Source of the DNA: Burkholderia sp. D-99
Lineage (GTDB): Bacteria; Pseudomonadota; Gammaproteobacteria; Burkholderiales; Burkholderiaceae
Length of the DNA: 64,000 bases
Reading direction: 5' to 3'
Assembly: GCF_011605345.1 (NCBI RefSeq)
Contig: NZ_JAAOXM010000012.1
Span: 62,001-126,000, forward strand
The position numbers were made by a program, and so were the translations under genes. This document shows, piece by piece, positions 25,253 to 32,172 of this stretch. The notes beneath the pieces are model-generated. The model saw only the letters and a list, made by a program, of their open reading frames with translations, did not search any database and was not told where the DNA came from. Each line of letters starts with the position of its first letter. Position 1 is the first letter of the stretch.

Positions 25253-26317
25253 ATGCGAATTGCCCAGATCGCGCCGCTTTACGAAGCCGTTCCGCCGAAA
25301 CTCTACGGCGGCACCGAGCGTGTCGTGTCCTACCTCACCGAGGCGCTCGTCGAACTCGGCCACGACGTGACGCTGTTCGCCAGCGGCGACTCCGTCACGT
25401 CGGCGCGTCTCGAGGCGGCGTGGCCGCGCGCGCTGCGGCTCGATCCGTCGATCCGCGATTCGATGGCACCCCATATGCGGCTCCTCGAGCAGGTCGCCCG
25501 GGTCGCGCACGAATTCGACGTGCTGCACTTCCACCTCGACTACCTGCCGTTCTCGCTGATGTCGCGCCTCGATACGCCGTACGTGACGACGTTGCACGGC
25601 CGCCTCGACCTGCCGGAACTGCAGCCGGTGTTCGACGCGTTCCCCGACGCGCCGGTCGTGTCGATCTCGAACAACCAGCGCAAGCCGCTGCCGCAGGCCG
25701 CGTGGGCCGGCACCGTGTACCACGGGCTGCCCGACACGCTGCTCACGCCGCAGCCGGGCGTGAAGCCCGAATACCTCGCGTTCCTCGGCCGGATCTGCCC
25801 GGAAAAGCGCGTCGACACCGCCATCCGGATCGCCGCGCAAAGCGGGCTGCCGCTGAAGATCGCCGCGAAGGTCGACAAGGCCGACGCCGACTATTTCAAG
25901 GAAGTGATCGAGCCGCTGCTCGGCGAGGCGCACGTCGAGTTCATCGGCGAGATCAACGAGGCGCAGAAGCCCGCGTTCCTGTCCGGCGCGAAAGCGCTGC
26001 TGTTCCCGATCGACTGGCCGGAGCCGTTCGGCCTCGTGATGATCGAGGCGATGGCCTGCGGCACGCCGGTCGTCGCATTCAACCGGGGCTCGGTGCCGGA
26101 AGTGATCGAGGACGGCGTAACGGGCTTCATCGTCGAGGACGTGCAGGGTGCGGTCGGCGCGCTGCACCGGATCGACAGCCTGTCGCGCACCGCCATCCGC
26201 GAACGTTTCGACACGCGCTTCAGCTCGAAGGCAATGGCGCAGCGTTATGTCGAAACTTACGAATCGCTTTGCACCGGAACCCGGCAACCGGCATTGCGCC
26301 GGGTCGCCGGCGCCTGA
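25253..26317 (+). CDS. Family 4 glycosyltransferase
   Basis: Predicted cytosolic GT-B retaining glycosyltransferase of 354 aa, acceptor unknown. The N-terminus MRIAQIAPLYEAVPPKLYGG has the Gly-rich donor loop region. The C-terminal half shows YLAFLGRICPEKRVDTAI and the EX7E motif in EPFGLVMIEAMACGTPVVAF, typical of GT4. The ATG at 25253 follows AGGAG by about 7 nt. It is alone on the plus strand, divergent from flhD, and ends at a strong shared terminator. It could serve polysaccharide synthesis; a link to flagella is only positional. Confidence 0.9.
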   Translation: MRIAQIAPLYEAVPPKLYGGTERVVSYLTEALVELGHDVTLFASGDSVTSARLEAAWPRALRLDPSIRDSMAPHMRLLEQVARVAHEFDVLHFHLDYLPFSLMSRLDTPYVTTLHGRLDLPELQPVFDAFPDAPVVSISNNQRKPLPQAAWAGTVYHGLPDTLLTPQPGVKPEYLAFLGRICPEKRVDTAIRIAAQSGLPLKIAAKVDKADADYFKEVIEPLLGEAHVEFIGEINEAQKPAFLSGAKALLFPIDWPEPFGLVMIEAMACGTPVVAFNRGSVPEVIEDGVTGFIVEDVQGAVGALHRIDSLSRTAIRERFDTRFSSKAMAQRYVETYESLCTGTRQPALRRVAGA

Positions 26318-26372
26318 CACGGAAATCCGCGAGGAAATATTCCGTAATCAAATCCGCGCCGAAATCGGCGCA

Positions 26373-26414
26373 CCAAACAAAAGAGCCGCATCGAGATGCG
26401 GCTCTTTTGTTTGG
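26373..26414. terminator. Bidirectional terminator, 20-bp perfect stem
   Basis: CCAAACAAAAGAGCCGCATC pairs perfectly with the sequence ending at 26414, leaving a 2-nt centre. A/T runs flank the GC core on both sides, so it can terminate both the glycosyltransferase (plus) and the H-NS gene (minus). Confidence 0.93.
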
Positions 26415-26422
26415 GTTTTCGG

Positions 26423-26719
26423 TCATTCGATCTGGAAACGATCGCGGTTTTTACCGACGATCCAATTCGGCGGCTTGCCACGCCCGCTCCACGTCGCGCC
26501 CGACTTCGGGTCGCGGTATTTCGGCGGCAGCGGCGCCTTCTTCGGCGGGCGCCCGCGCTTCGCTCGCTCCGCGAAGCCCAGATCCTGGGCAGTCAGTCCA
26601 TATTCGGCAATCTTTTGCTGGACTTCGGCGATCACCGCCGCCACTTCCTGGCGGCGCACATCATCCGCCTGGGCCTGCAGATCTGCGATCTGCGCCTTGA
26701 GTTTCGCGTATTGAGACAT
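26423..26719 (-). CDS. H-NS family nucleoid protein
   Basis: Short H-NS-type DNA-binding protein of 98 aa. The N-terminal coiled-coil (MSQYAKLKAQIADLQAQADD, about 1-45) is for oligomerisation. A basic AT-hook-like patch KRGRPPKK follows, then the C-terminal DNA-binding core with YRDPKSGATWSGRGKPPNW, the common H-NS signature. The ATG at 26719 follows AAGGGGAG. Burkholderia carry several such paralogs; which AT-rich regions this one silences is unknown, but the AT-rich flhDC upstream region is a nearby candidate. Confidence 0.93.
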   Translation of the reverse strand: MSQYAKLKAQIADLQAQADDVRRQEVAAVIAEVQQKIAEYGLTAQDLGFAERAKRGRPPKKAPLPPKYRDPKSGATWSGRGKPPNWIVGKNRDRFQIE

Positions 26720-27024
26720 TTTTCGACTCCCCTTTTGATGATGCGGCCCCGGCGAATCCGGCCGGGACACCAACATCCGTTACGCCATCCGCACTGCCGC
26801 CCTGCCCTTCGAAATTAATGCTGTCATCTTTAACCGATTCGGCTATATCGAGAATGCGGACTTATTCTAATAAAAGGCATTCGTCAGCCATTCAAATTTA
26901 ACAATCGTTGACCCTCCCCCACCCGATTCATTTCCTATAATCCAGACCAAATCCCGGTGACGGTTTAAATCCGTCGTGTCGTCCGGTCGTCTCCATTCCA
27001 CTTGAACTTGAACGAGGTCCTTAC
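26720..27024. other. AT-rich divergent region between the H-NS gene and aqpZ
   Basis: About 305 bp, distinctly AT-richer than the flanks from 26810 to 26990. It holds TATAAT on the plus strand at 26936-26941 before aqpZ, and TTGACC at 26908-26913, which is too far upstream (22 nt) to be a matched pair. No gene seen. Confidence 0.5.
26936..26941 (+). promoter_or_regulatory. Candidate -10 box of aqpZ
   Basis: Exact TATAAT about 84 nt before the aqpZ ATG in an AT-rich leader. The nearest -35-like TTGACC is 22 nt away, longer than ideal. Confidence 0.4.
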
Positions 27025-27765
27025 ATGAATCTTTCTCAGCGTCTCGCTGCAGAGGCATTCGGCACGTTCTGGCTGGTGCTCGGCGGGTGCGGAAGCGCCG
27101 TGCTGGCTGCCGCCTTTCCGGGCCTCGGCATCGGCTTTGCCGGCGTCGCACTTGCCTTCGGCCTGACTGTGCTGACGATGGCATTCGCAATTGGCCACAT
27201 TTCGGGCTGCCACCTGAACCCCGCGGTGAGCGTCGGCCTGACGGTCGCCGGCCGCTTCCCCGCCCGCGATCTCGTGCCGTACATCGTCGCGCAGGTTGTC
27301 GGCGCGACGCTCGGCGCATTCGTGCTGTACCTGATCGCGACCGGCAAGCCTGGCTTCGACGTCGTCGGCAGCGGCTTCGCGACGAACGGTTTCGGCGAGC
27401 GCTCGCCCGGCCATTACGCACTCGGCGCGGCGTTCATTTGCGAAGTCGTGATGACGGGTTTCTTCCTGTTCGTGATCCTGGGCGCCACCGACAAGCGCGC
27501 ACCGGCCGGCTTTGCGCCGATCGCGATCGGCCTTTGCCTGACGCTGATTCACCTGGTCTCGATTCCGGTCACCAACACGTCGGTGAATCCGGCCCGCTCG
27601 ACCGGCCCCGCCCTGTTCGTGGGCGGCGAAGCGATCGGTCAGCTCTGGCTGTTCTGGGTGGCGCCGATCATCGGCGCGGTACTCGCCGGGATCATCTACC
27701 CGCTGGTCGCGGGGCGTGACAACGCCGTCGACCTGCTGCCGGCATCCGCTCGCACAAGCGAATAA
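27025..27765 (+). CDS. aqpZ: Aquaporin Z (water channel)
   Basis: Inner-membrane water channel of 246 aa with six membrane helices and two half-helices. Both NPA boxes are present: HLNPAVSVGLT in the first half and TSVNPARSTGPAL in the second. The second-half Arg after NPA is intact, and a small Cys/Thr-rich selectivity region points to AqpZ and not a glycerol facilitator. The ATG at 27025 follows GAGG. It ends 72 bp before a good terminator. Confidence 0.95.
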   Translation: MNLSQRLAAEAFGTFWLVLGGCGSAVLAAAFPGLGIGFAGVALAFGLTVLTMAFAIGHISGCHLNPAVSVGLTVAGRFPARDLVPYIVAQVVGATLGAFVLYLIATGKPGFDVVGSGFATNGFGERSPGHYALGAAFICEVVMTGFFLFVILGATDKRAPAGFAPIAIGLCLTLIHLVSIPVTNTSVNPARSTGPALFVGGEAIGQLWLFWVAPIIGAVLAGIIYPLVAGRDNAVDLLPASARTSE

Positions 27766-27836
27766 ATCACTACGGGGTCAAGCGAGCAGAGCAGCGAGCC
27801 TCACGCTGTCCAAGAAGATCGAGGCAGGCAATTTCG

Positions 27837-27862
27837 ACGGGCGCCACTGGCGCCCGTTTTTC
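27837..27862 (+). terminator. Rho-independent terminator after aqpZ
   Basis: Stem ACGGGCGCC / GGCGCCCGT with a 3-nt loop, followed by a T-run on the plus strand. It lies between convergent aqpZ and the HAD hydrolase gene. Confidence 0.9.
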
Positions 27863-27883
27863 ATTTCCGTCCGGGCTGGACGC

Positions 27884-28708
27884 TCAGGATGCGGCGGCGC
27901 TGCCTTCGAGCGAGAACAGCGTGCGCAGGTGGCGGGCGACGCCCGCGTCGAAGTTGTTGCCGATCCGCGGGATGTGCGGCAACCGCGCGACCAGATCGGG
28001 GTTCGCGTTGTTCATCATGAACGCGTGGCCGGCGGTTTCGAGCAGGTCGATATCGTTCATGTTGTCGCCGAACGCGATGCAGTGGCCGGTGTCGACGCCG
28101 AGCCGCGCGAGCACCGAGCGCAGCGCGCGGCCCTTCGACACGTTCGCGGTCATCACTTCGAGGCAGTCGGGCAACGAGTACGTGACGTACAGTGCATCGC
28201 CGAAACGTACGCGCATCTGCTCGGCGACGACCGCCAGATCGGCCGGATCGCCGATGTACAGCACCTTCGCGATATCCGTGCCGTCGTGCGCGGCCATGTC
28301 GATCACGTCGTAACGGAAGCCCGAATCCTGGTGGAATTCGAGCAGGTGCGGCGCATCGCGGTCGATCAGCCAGCCCTGGTCGGTGAACAGGTTGACGATC
28401 ACGCGGCCGTGCGCGCCGACGATGTCCGGCTGCACGAGGCCGCGGACGATTGCCGGATCGATGTCCTGCGCGTGGATCGTCGTGTCGTCCGGTGCATGCA
28501 CGCGTGCGCCGTTCGACGTGATCAGATACGGCCGGATGCCGAGCACGTCGCGAATGCCGGCGACGTCCGCGTAATGGCGCCCGGTGGCGATCACGAACTG
28601 CAGGCCGTCGCGGTCGAGCCGGCGGACGGTGTCGATCGTGTACGGGTCGAGCTGGTGGTCGCTGTTCAGCAAGGTACCGTCGAGATCGGTGGCGATGACT
28701 TTGTACAT
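27884..28708 (-). CDS. Cof-type HAD phosphatase
   Basis: Haloacid-dehalogenase superfamily hydrolase, Cof subfamily (HAD-IIB), 274 aa. Motif I ATDLDGTLLNSD (nucleophile Asp near residue 8), motif II IATGRHY, Lys in SKGRAL, and motif IV FGDNMNDIDLL are all seen, with a cap domain between motifs II and III. Family members are sugar-phosphate or cofactor phosphatases; the substrate is not readable. The ATG at 28708 gives MYKVIATDLDG. Confidence 0.92.
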   Translation of the reverse strand: MYKVIATDLDGTLLNSDHQLDPYTIDTVRRLDRDGLQFVIATGRHYADVAGIRDVLGIRPYLITSNGARVHAPDDTTIHAQDIDPAIVRGLVQPDIVGAHGRVIVNLFTDQGWLIDRDAPHLLEFHQDSGFRYDVIDMAAHDGTDIAKVLYIGDPADLAVVAEQMRVRFGDALYVTYSLPDCLEVMTANVSKGRALRSVLARLGVDTGHCIAFGDNMNDIDLLETAGHAFMMNNANPDLVARLPHIPRIGNNFDAGVARHLRTLFSLEGSAAAS

Positions 28709-28820
28709 GGGGCGGAAGAAGGGCGCTCAGGGCTCTGTGGAACGGCCATTTTAACGTCGTGCCCGATTGCCCGCCGGACGGTTCCCGGTCGATCGCCGCC
28801 GTCGGCCCGGTTTCGCTGCG

Positions 28821-28910
28821 CCTTCGACCACCCTCAAGCGCCTTCAAGCACCCTCAAACACCCTCAAGCGCCTTCAGCTGCCTTCAGTTGCCTTCAGTTG
28901 CCTTCCGCCG
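28821..28910. repeat. Nine-unit 10-bp tandem repeat
   Basis: Nine consecutive 10-bp units resembling CCTTCAAGCG (variants such as CCCTCAAGCG, CCTTCAGTTG) with no indels. The last two units overlap the end and stop codon of the sugar kinase gene (stop 28896-28894). The unit length is not a multiple of three. Confidence 0.9.
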
Positions 28911-29775
28911 CGCGCAGCGCCTGCAGCGCGAGCCGCAGCGCGCCGTGCGCCGAATCGTCGAGCGGCGCGCGCAGCCGGGCGGCATGGCACGCCGGCACGG
29001 CCGGAGCAAGGGCGTCCGCCAATCCGCCGCACAGCGCGACCGGCAGCGCCTGCTGCGGATCGAGCGCGTCGATCATCTTGCCGATCTCGTCGCCCGCCTG
29101 CGCAATCAGCGCGCCCGCGACCGGATGCGAACGGTGCGCGAACACGATCGGCGCAAGTCGCGCATAGATCGTCTGGTTCGCATCGCACGACCACTGGACG
29201 AGCGCGTCGCGATCCTGTGCGCCCGTCTCCGCGAGCAACGCGTTGGCGAACGCATCGCGCGGTACGCGACCGTCGAGCGCCTGCTGTGCATACGCGAGCG
29301 CGCGCACGCCGAGCCATGCACCGCTCGCCTCGTCGCCGGACGGAAAGCCGAAGCCGCCCGCGATCCGGCAGGCGCCGGCCGCATCGAGCGCCGCCGCGAT
29401 GCTGCCGGTGCCGAGCGCGACGATGAGCCCCGGCGCGCCGCCGTGCGCGCCGACGACGGTCGTATAGGCGTCGCTCTCGACCGCGAGCGCGCCGAGCGGG
29501 GCCTGCGCGCGGAACGCGGCGAGCCACGCCGCATTGTTGACGCCAGCGAGCCCGCAGCCGAGCGCGCACTGCGGCCAGTCGAATGCAAGACCTGCCTGGT
29601 TGAACGCGTCCGCGCAGGCCGCGCCGATCGATGCCCACGCGCGCTCGATGCCGAGCCCGAGCCCCGACGGGCCGCCGCGCCCCTGCGCGAGCTCGCGCCC
29701 GTGCCGGTCGGCCAGCACCGCGCGTGTGCCCGTGCCGCCACCGTCGATGCCGATCGCAAAAAGTAATGCCGCCAT
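28894..29775 (-). CDS. BadF/BadG-type sugar kinase (glucosamine or GlcNAc kinase-like)
   Basis: ASKHA-fold ATPase/kinase of 293 aa, BadF/BadG/BcrA family, which includes N-acetylglucosamine and glucosamine kinases. Seen: the phosphate-1 loop AIGIDGGGTGTRAVLAD, GCGLAGVNNA, the phosphate-2 loop ALGTGSIAAAL, GGFGFPSGDEASGAWLG, and the adenosine region ALCGGLADALAP. The last codons lie inside a 10-bp tandem repeat, so the C-terminus (RAAEGN) may vary between strains. Probable role: amino-sugar phosphorylation in the cytosol. Confidence 0.85.
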   Translation of the reverse strand: MAALLFAIGIDGGGTGTRAVLADRHGRELAQGRGGPSGLGLGIERAWASIGAACADAFNQAGLAFDWPQCALGCGLAGVNNAAWLAAFRAQAPLGALAVESDAYTTVVGAHGGAPGLIVALGTGSIAAALDAAGACRIAGGFGFPSGDEASGAWLGVRALAYAQQALDGRVPRDAFANALLAETGAQDRDALVQWSCDANQTIYARLAPIVFAHRSHPVAGALIAQAGDEIGKMIDALDPQQALPVALCGGLADALAPAVPACHAARLRAPLDDSAHGALRLALQALRAAEGN

Positions 29776-29917
29776 GCCTTCATCCCGCTGATTCGAACAG
29801 GCGCCAAGCTTAACCGGATCGGCGCCGCACGCCCATCTGCCGTTCGGCCTGCTGTTCCGTGGAAAGGGCTTCCGCTATGCTGACGCGATCGAATCGACGC
29901 TGAAAACGAGGCAGACG

Positions 29918-30520
29918 ATGTCGCAGCGGTGCAACTGGGTGAAGACTGAAGCGGATGCTCACTATCACGATACCGAGTGGGGCGTGCCGTCGCACGACGA
30001 TCGCCACCTGTTCGAAATGCTGATCCTGGAAGGGGCGCAGGCCGGGCTGTCGTGGTCGACGATCCTGAACAAGCGCGCGGGCTATCGCGACGCCTTTGCG
30101 GATTTCGACGTCGATGCCGTCGCGCGCTTCACGCCGAAGCGCATCGAGAAGTTGCTGGAGAATCCCGGCATCGTGCGCAATCGCGCCAAGGTCGAATCGG
30201 CGGTCACCAATGCGCGCGCCGTTCAGCGCATCCGCGACGAGCACGGGTCGCTCGCCGCGTTCCTGTGGTCGTTCGTCGGCGGCACGCCGGTCCAGAACGC
30301 TTGGGAATCGTATCGCGACGCGCCCGCGTCGACCGAACAGTCCGACGCGCTCAGCAAGGCGCTGAAGGCGTACGGCTGCAAGTTCGTCGGCTCGACGATC
30401 TGCTATGCGCTGATGCAGGCCACCGGCATGGTCAACGATCACGAGGTCGGCTGCCCGTGCCACGCGCAATGCGCGGCGCTCGGCGGCAAACAGCCGGCAC
30501 GCCGGCGCAAGGCGGGCTGA
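29918..30520 (+). CDS. tag: DNA-3-methyladenine glycosylase I
   Basis: Base-excision repair enzyme that removes 3-methyladenine from alkylated DNA, 200 aa. The zinc-snap ligands align with E. coli Tag: Cys5 and His17 near the N-terminus, and His175 and Cys179 in DHEVGCPCH. QAGLSWSTILNKR, FVWSF-like FLWSFVGG and KFVGSTICYALMQATG are family landmarks. It is monocistronic on the plus strand. The stretch after its stop carries a heptamer repeat array and no clear terminator. Confidence 0.95.
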   Translation: MSQRCNWVKTEADAHYHDTEWGVPSHDDRHLFEMLILEGAQAGLSWSTILNKRAGYRDAFADFDVDAVARFTPKRIEKLLENPGIVRNRAKVESAVTNARAVQRIRDEHGSLAAFLWSFVGGTPVQNAWESYRDAPASTEQSDALSKALKAYGCKFVGSTICYALMQATGMVNDHEVGCPCHAQCAALGGKQPARRRKAG

Positions 30521-30580
30521 CGGCGCGGGCATCCGCCGCCCGCCCATCGTTCGCCGCGGCCCTGCGCCGGTTACGCTGAC

Positions 30581-30685
30581 CGCCGCTCGGTGCTCGGTGC
30601 TCGGTGCTCGGTGCCCGTTGCCCGTTGCCCGCTCGCCGCTCACCGCTCACCGCTCGCCGCTCGCCGCTCGCCGCTCGCCGCTCAC
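30581..30685. repeat. Fifteen-unit 7-bp tandem repeat
   Basis: Fifteen head-to-tail 7-mers in three variant blocks: CGGTGCT/CGGTGCC, then CGTTGCC, then CGCTCGC/CGCTCAC. It occupies most of the gap between convergent tag and the PepSY gene and ends 25 bp short of the latter's stop. Confidence 0.92.
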
Positions 30686-30710
30686 GAAACGATACGCGAC
30701 GCGCAACCGC

Positions 30711-31946
30711 TCACCTGGCGGCGCGCGACGACACCGGCGCAACCGCCCGCGCGCTGCGTGAGGCCCGCATGCGCGCGCTGCGCTTCTTCACCCAGATGCA
30801 GATGCCCGTCACGCTCAGCATCGCGATGACGATACCGAGCACGCTCACCGCAGCGCGGCCCGCGACGCCGGCAATCCGCCCCGAGTGCAGCGGAAACTGC
30901 GCCTGCATGAACAGGTCGCCGGCCGAGCCGCGGCCCGGCACCTGGGCGGCGACGGGCTTGCCGGTCACGGCGTCCCAGTAGAGCCATGCGTTGCCGAGCC
31001 CGACGTCGCCGTGATCGTTGCCGGGCGTGAAGAACCCGACCGCATAGGCATTCATTGCAGGCGCGAACAGCAGCGCGCCGGGCGGCGCGGCGATCCCCGC
31101 GTCGCGCCCGGCCGTTCGCGCGATCTCGACGATCCGCTCGCGCGGCAGCATCTTGCTGCCCGGCGGCGCAGGCGGGAAGTGTTCGGGATTCGTGTACGGC
31201 GTCTCGGCGAGCGGCGACACCAGCGCTACCAGCGGCCGCACGACGGGCACGGCGAGATTCATCGAGATCGACGTGATCGCGACGACCAGCAGCAGCCCCC
31301 ACACCCACACGCCGCCCGAGCGGTGCAGGTCGAACACCAGCGGATAGCCGCCGCGCCGCACGCGGAACGCGAACGACTTGCGCCAGCTTTTCAGGTTCGG
31401 AAATGCGAGCACGAGCGCGATCAGGCTGTCGATCGCCCACACGATGCCGACGACGCCCATCACCCAGAACCCGAAGTTGATCCCACCGTACTCGGGCAGG
31501 AACAGCGAGTAGTGCAGCCGGTAGATGAACGGCATCAGGTCGAGCCGCGCGAGCGACAGCGCGCCCCATTCGCGGCGGCCCTGCACCGCGCCGGTTGCGG
31601 GATCGACGGCAATCTGGCTGAAGTCGAGCGCGTACGGCTGGCCGGTTGCCGGATCGGTGCGCGGCATCACGCCCGCCTGCAGCGTGTGCCCCGGTTCGAT
31701 CGCGAGCGGCAGATAGGTCACCTGCACGCGCGGGTCGGCAGCCTCGATGCGCGCCGCGAGCGCGAGCGGATCAAGCGGCGCCGCATCGCTGCGTGCGGTG
31801 TAGAAGCCCGGGTTCAGTGCCGCGTCGAGCTCGTGATCCCATGCAATCAGCGCGCCGGTGAGGCCCGCGACGAACAGGAACAGCGCGATCGCGAGGCCGA
31901 ACCAGCGATGCAGGCGGACGAGAAACGGTCGCAGGAACGCATTCAT
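30711..31946 (-). CDS. PepSY-associated TM domain protein
   Basis: Inner-membrane protein of 411 aa of the PepSY_TM family, linked in many bacteria to siderophore iron reduction or uptake. Membrane helices: about 10-35 (LHRWFGLAIALFLFVAGLTG), about 145-175, about 200-230 after DLHRSGGVWVWG, and one near the C-terminus (AAVSVLGIVIAMLSVTGICIW). Conserved histidines in LHRW, RLHYS and DLHR are possible haem ligands. The ATG at 31946 is chosen as the start of the family motif. It is divergent from the TonB-dependent receptor with a Fur-like site between, so co-regulation by iron is likely. Confidence 0.87.
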   Translation of the reverse strand: MNAFLRPFLVRLHRWFGLAIALFLFVAGLTGALIAWDHELDAALNPGFYTARSDAAPLDPLALAARIEAADPRVQVTYLPLAIEPGHTLQAGVMPRTDPATGQPYALDFSQIAVDPATGAVQGRREWGALSLARLDLMPFIYRLHYSLFLPEYGGINFGFWVMGVVGIVWAIDSLIALVLAFPNLKSWRKSFAFRVRRGGYPLVFDLHRSGGVWVWGLLLVVAITSISMNLAVPVVRPLVALVSPLAETPYTNPEHFPPAPPGSKMLPRERIVEIARTAGRDAGIAAPPGALLFAPAMNAYAVGFFTPGNDHGDVGLGNAWLYWDAVTGKPVAAQVPGRGSAGDLFMQAQFPLHSGRIAGVAGRAAVSVLGIVIAMLSVTGICIWVKKRSARMRASRSARAVAPVSSRAAR

Positions 31947-32136
31947 CGCGCACCCGGCAAAGGGAAAGCGAGCCGGCAAGAGCGGCCCCGGTTCAACGGG
32001 ATGCAGGTCATTTGAGGTCGGGCGCCGCGTACGAGCAAGCCGGCCGCCGCTGGCGAGGCCGGATGCCCTTTCACACGGCATGGAATTGTTGCGGGTTCGA
32101 CGGGTTTTGATACGATGCGCGACATTTTATCGCAAT

Positions 32137-32155
32137 GCGAATGATTCTTACTTGC
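32137..32155 (+). promoter_or_regulatory. Fur-box-like site before the siderophore receptor
   Basis: GCGAATGATTCTTACTTGC matches 11-12 of 19 positions of the Fur consensus, including the AATGAT core. It lies 18-36 bp before the receptor ATG and in the divergent gap to the PepSY gene. Iron repression of both is inferred. Confidence 0.7.
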
Positions 32156-32172
32156 ATTTTTACTTACCCGCC

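Noticed and set aside
28821..28910. Possible CRISPR-like array
   Set aside because: The units are 10 bp with no spacers, so this is a simple tandem repeat.
30581..30829. Arg/Pro-rich frames across the 7-bp repeat
   Set aside because: They arise from the repeat itself and have no supported start or family.
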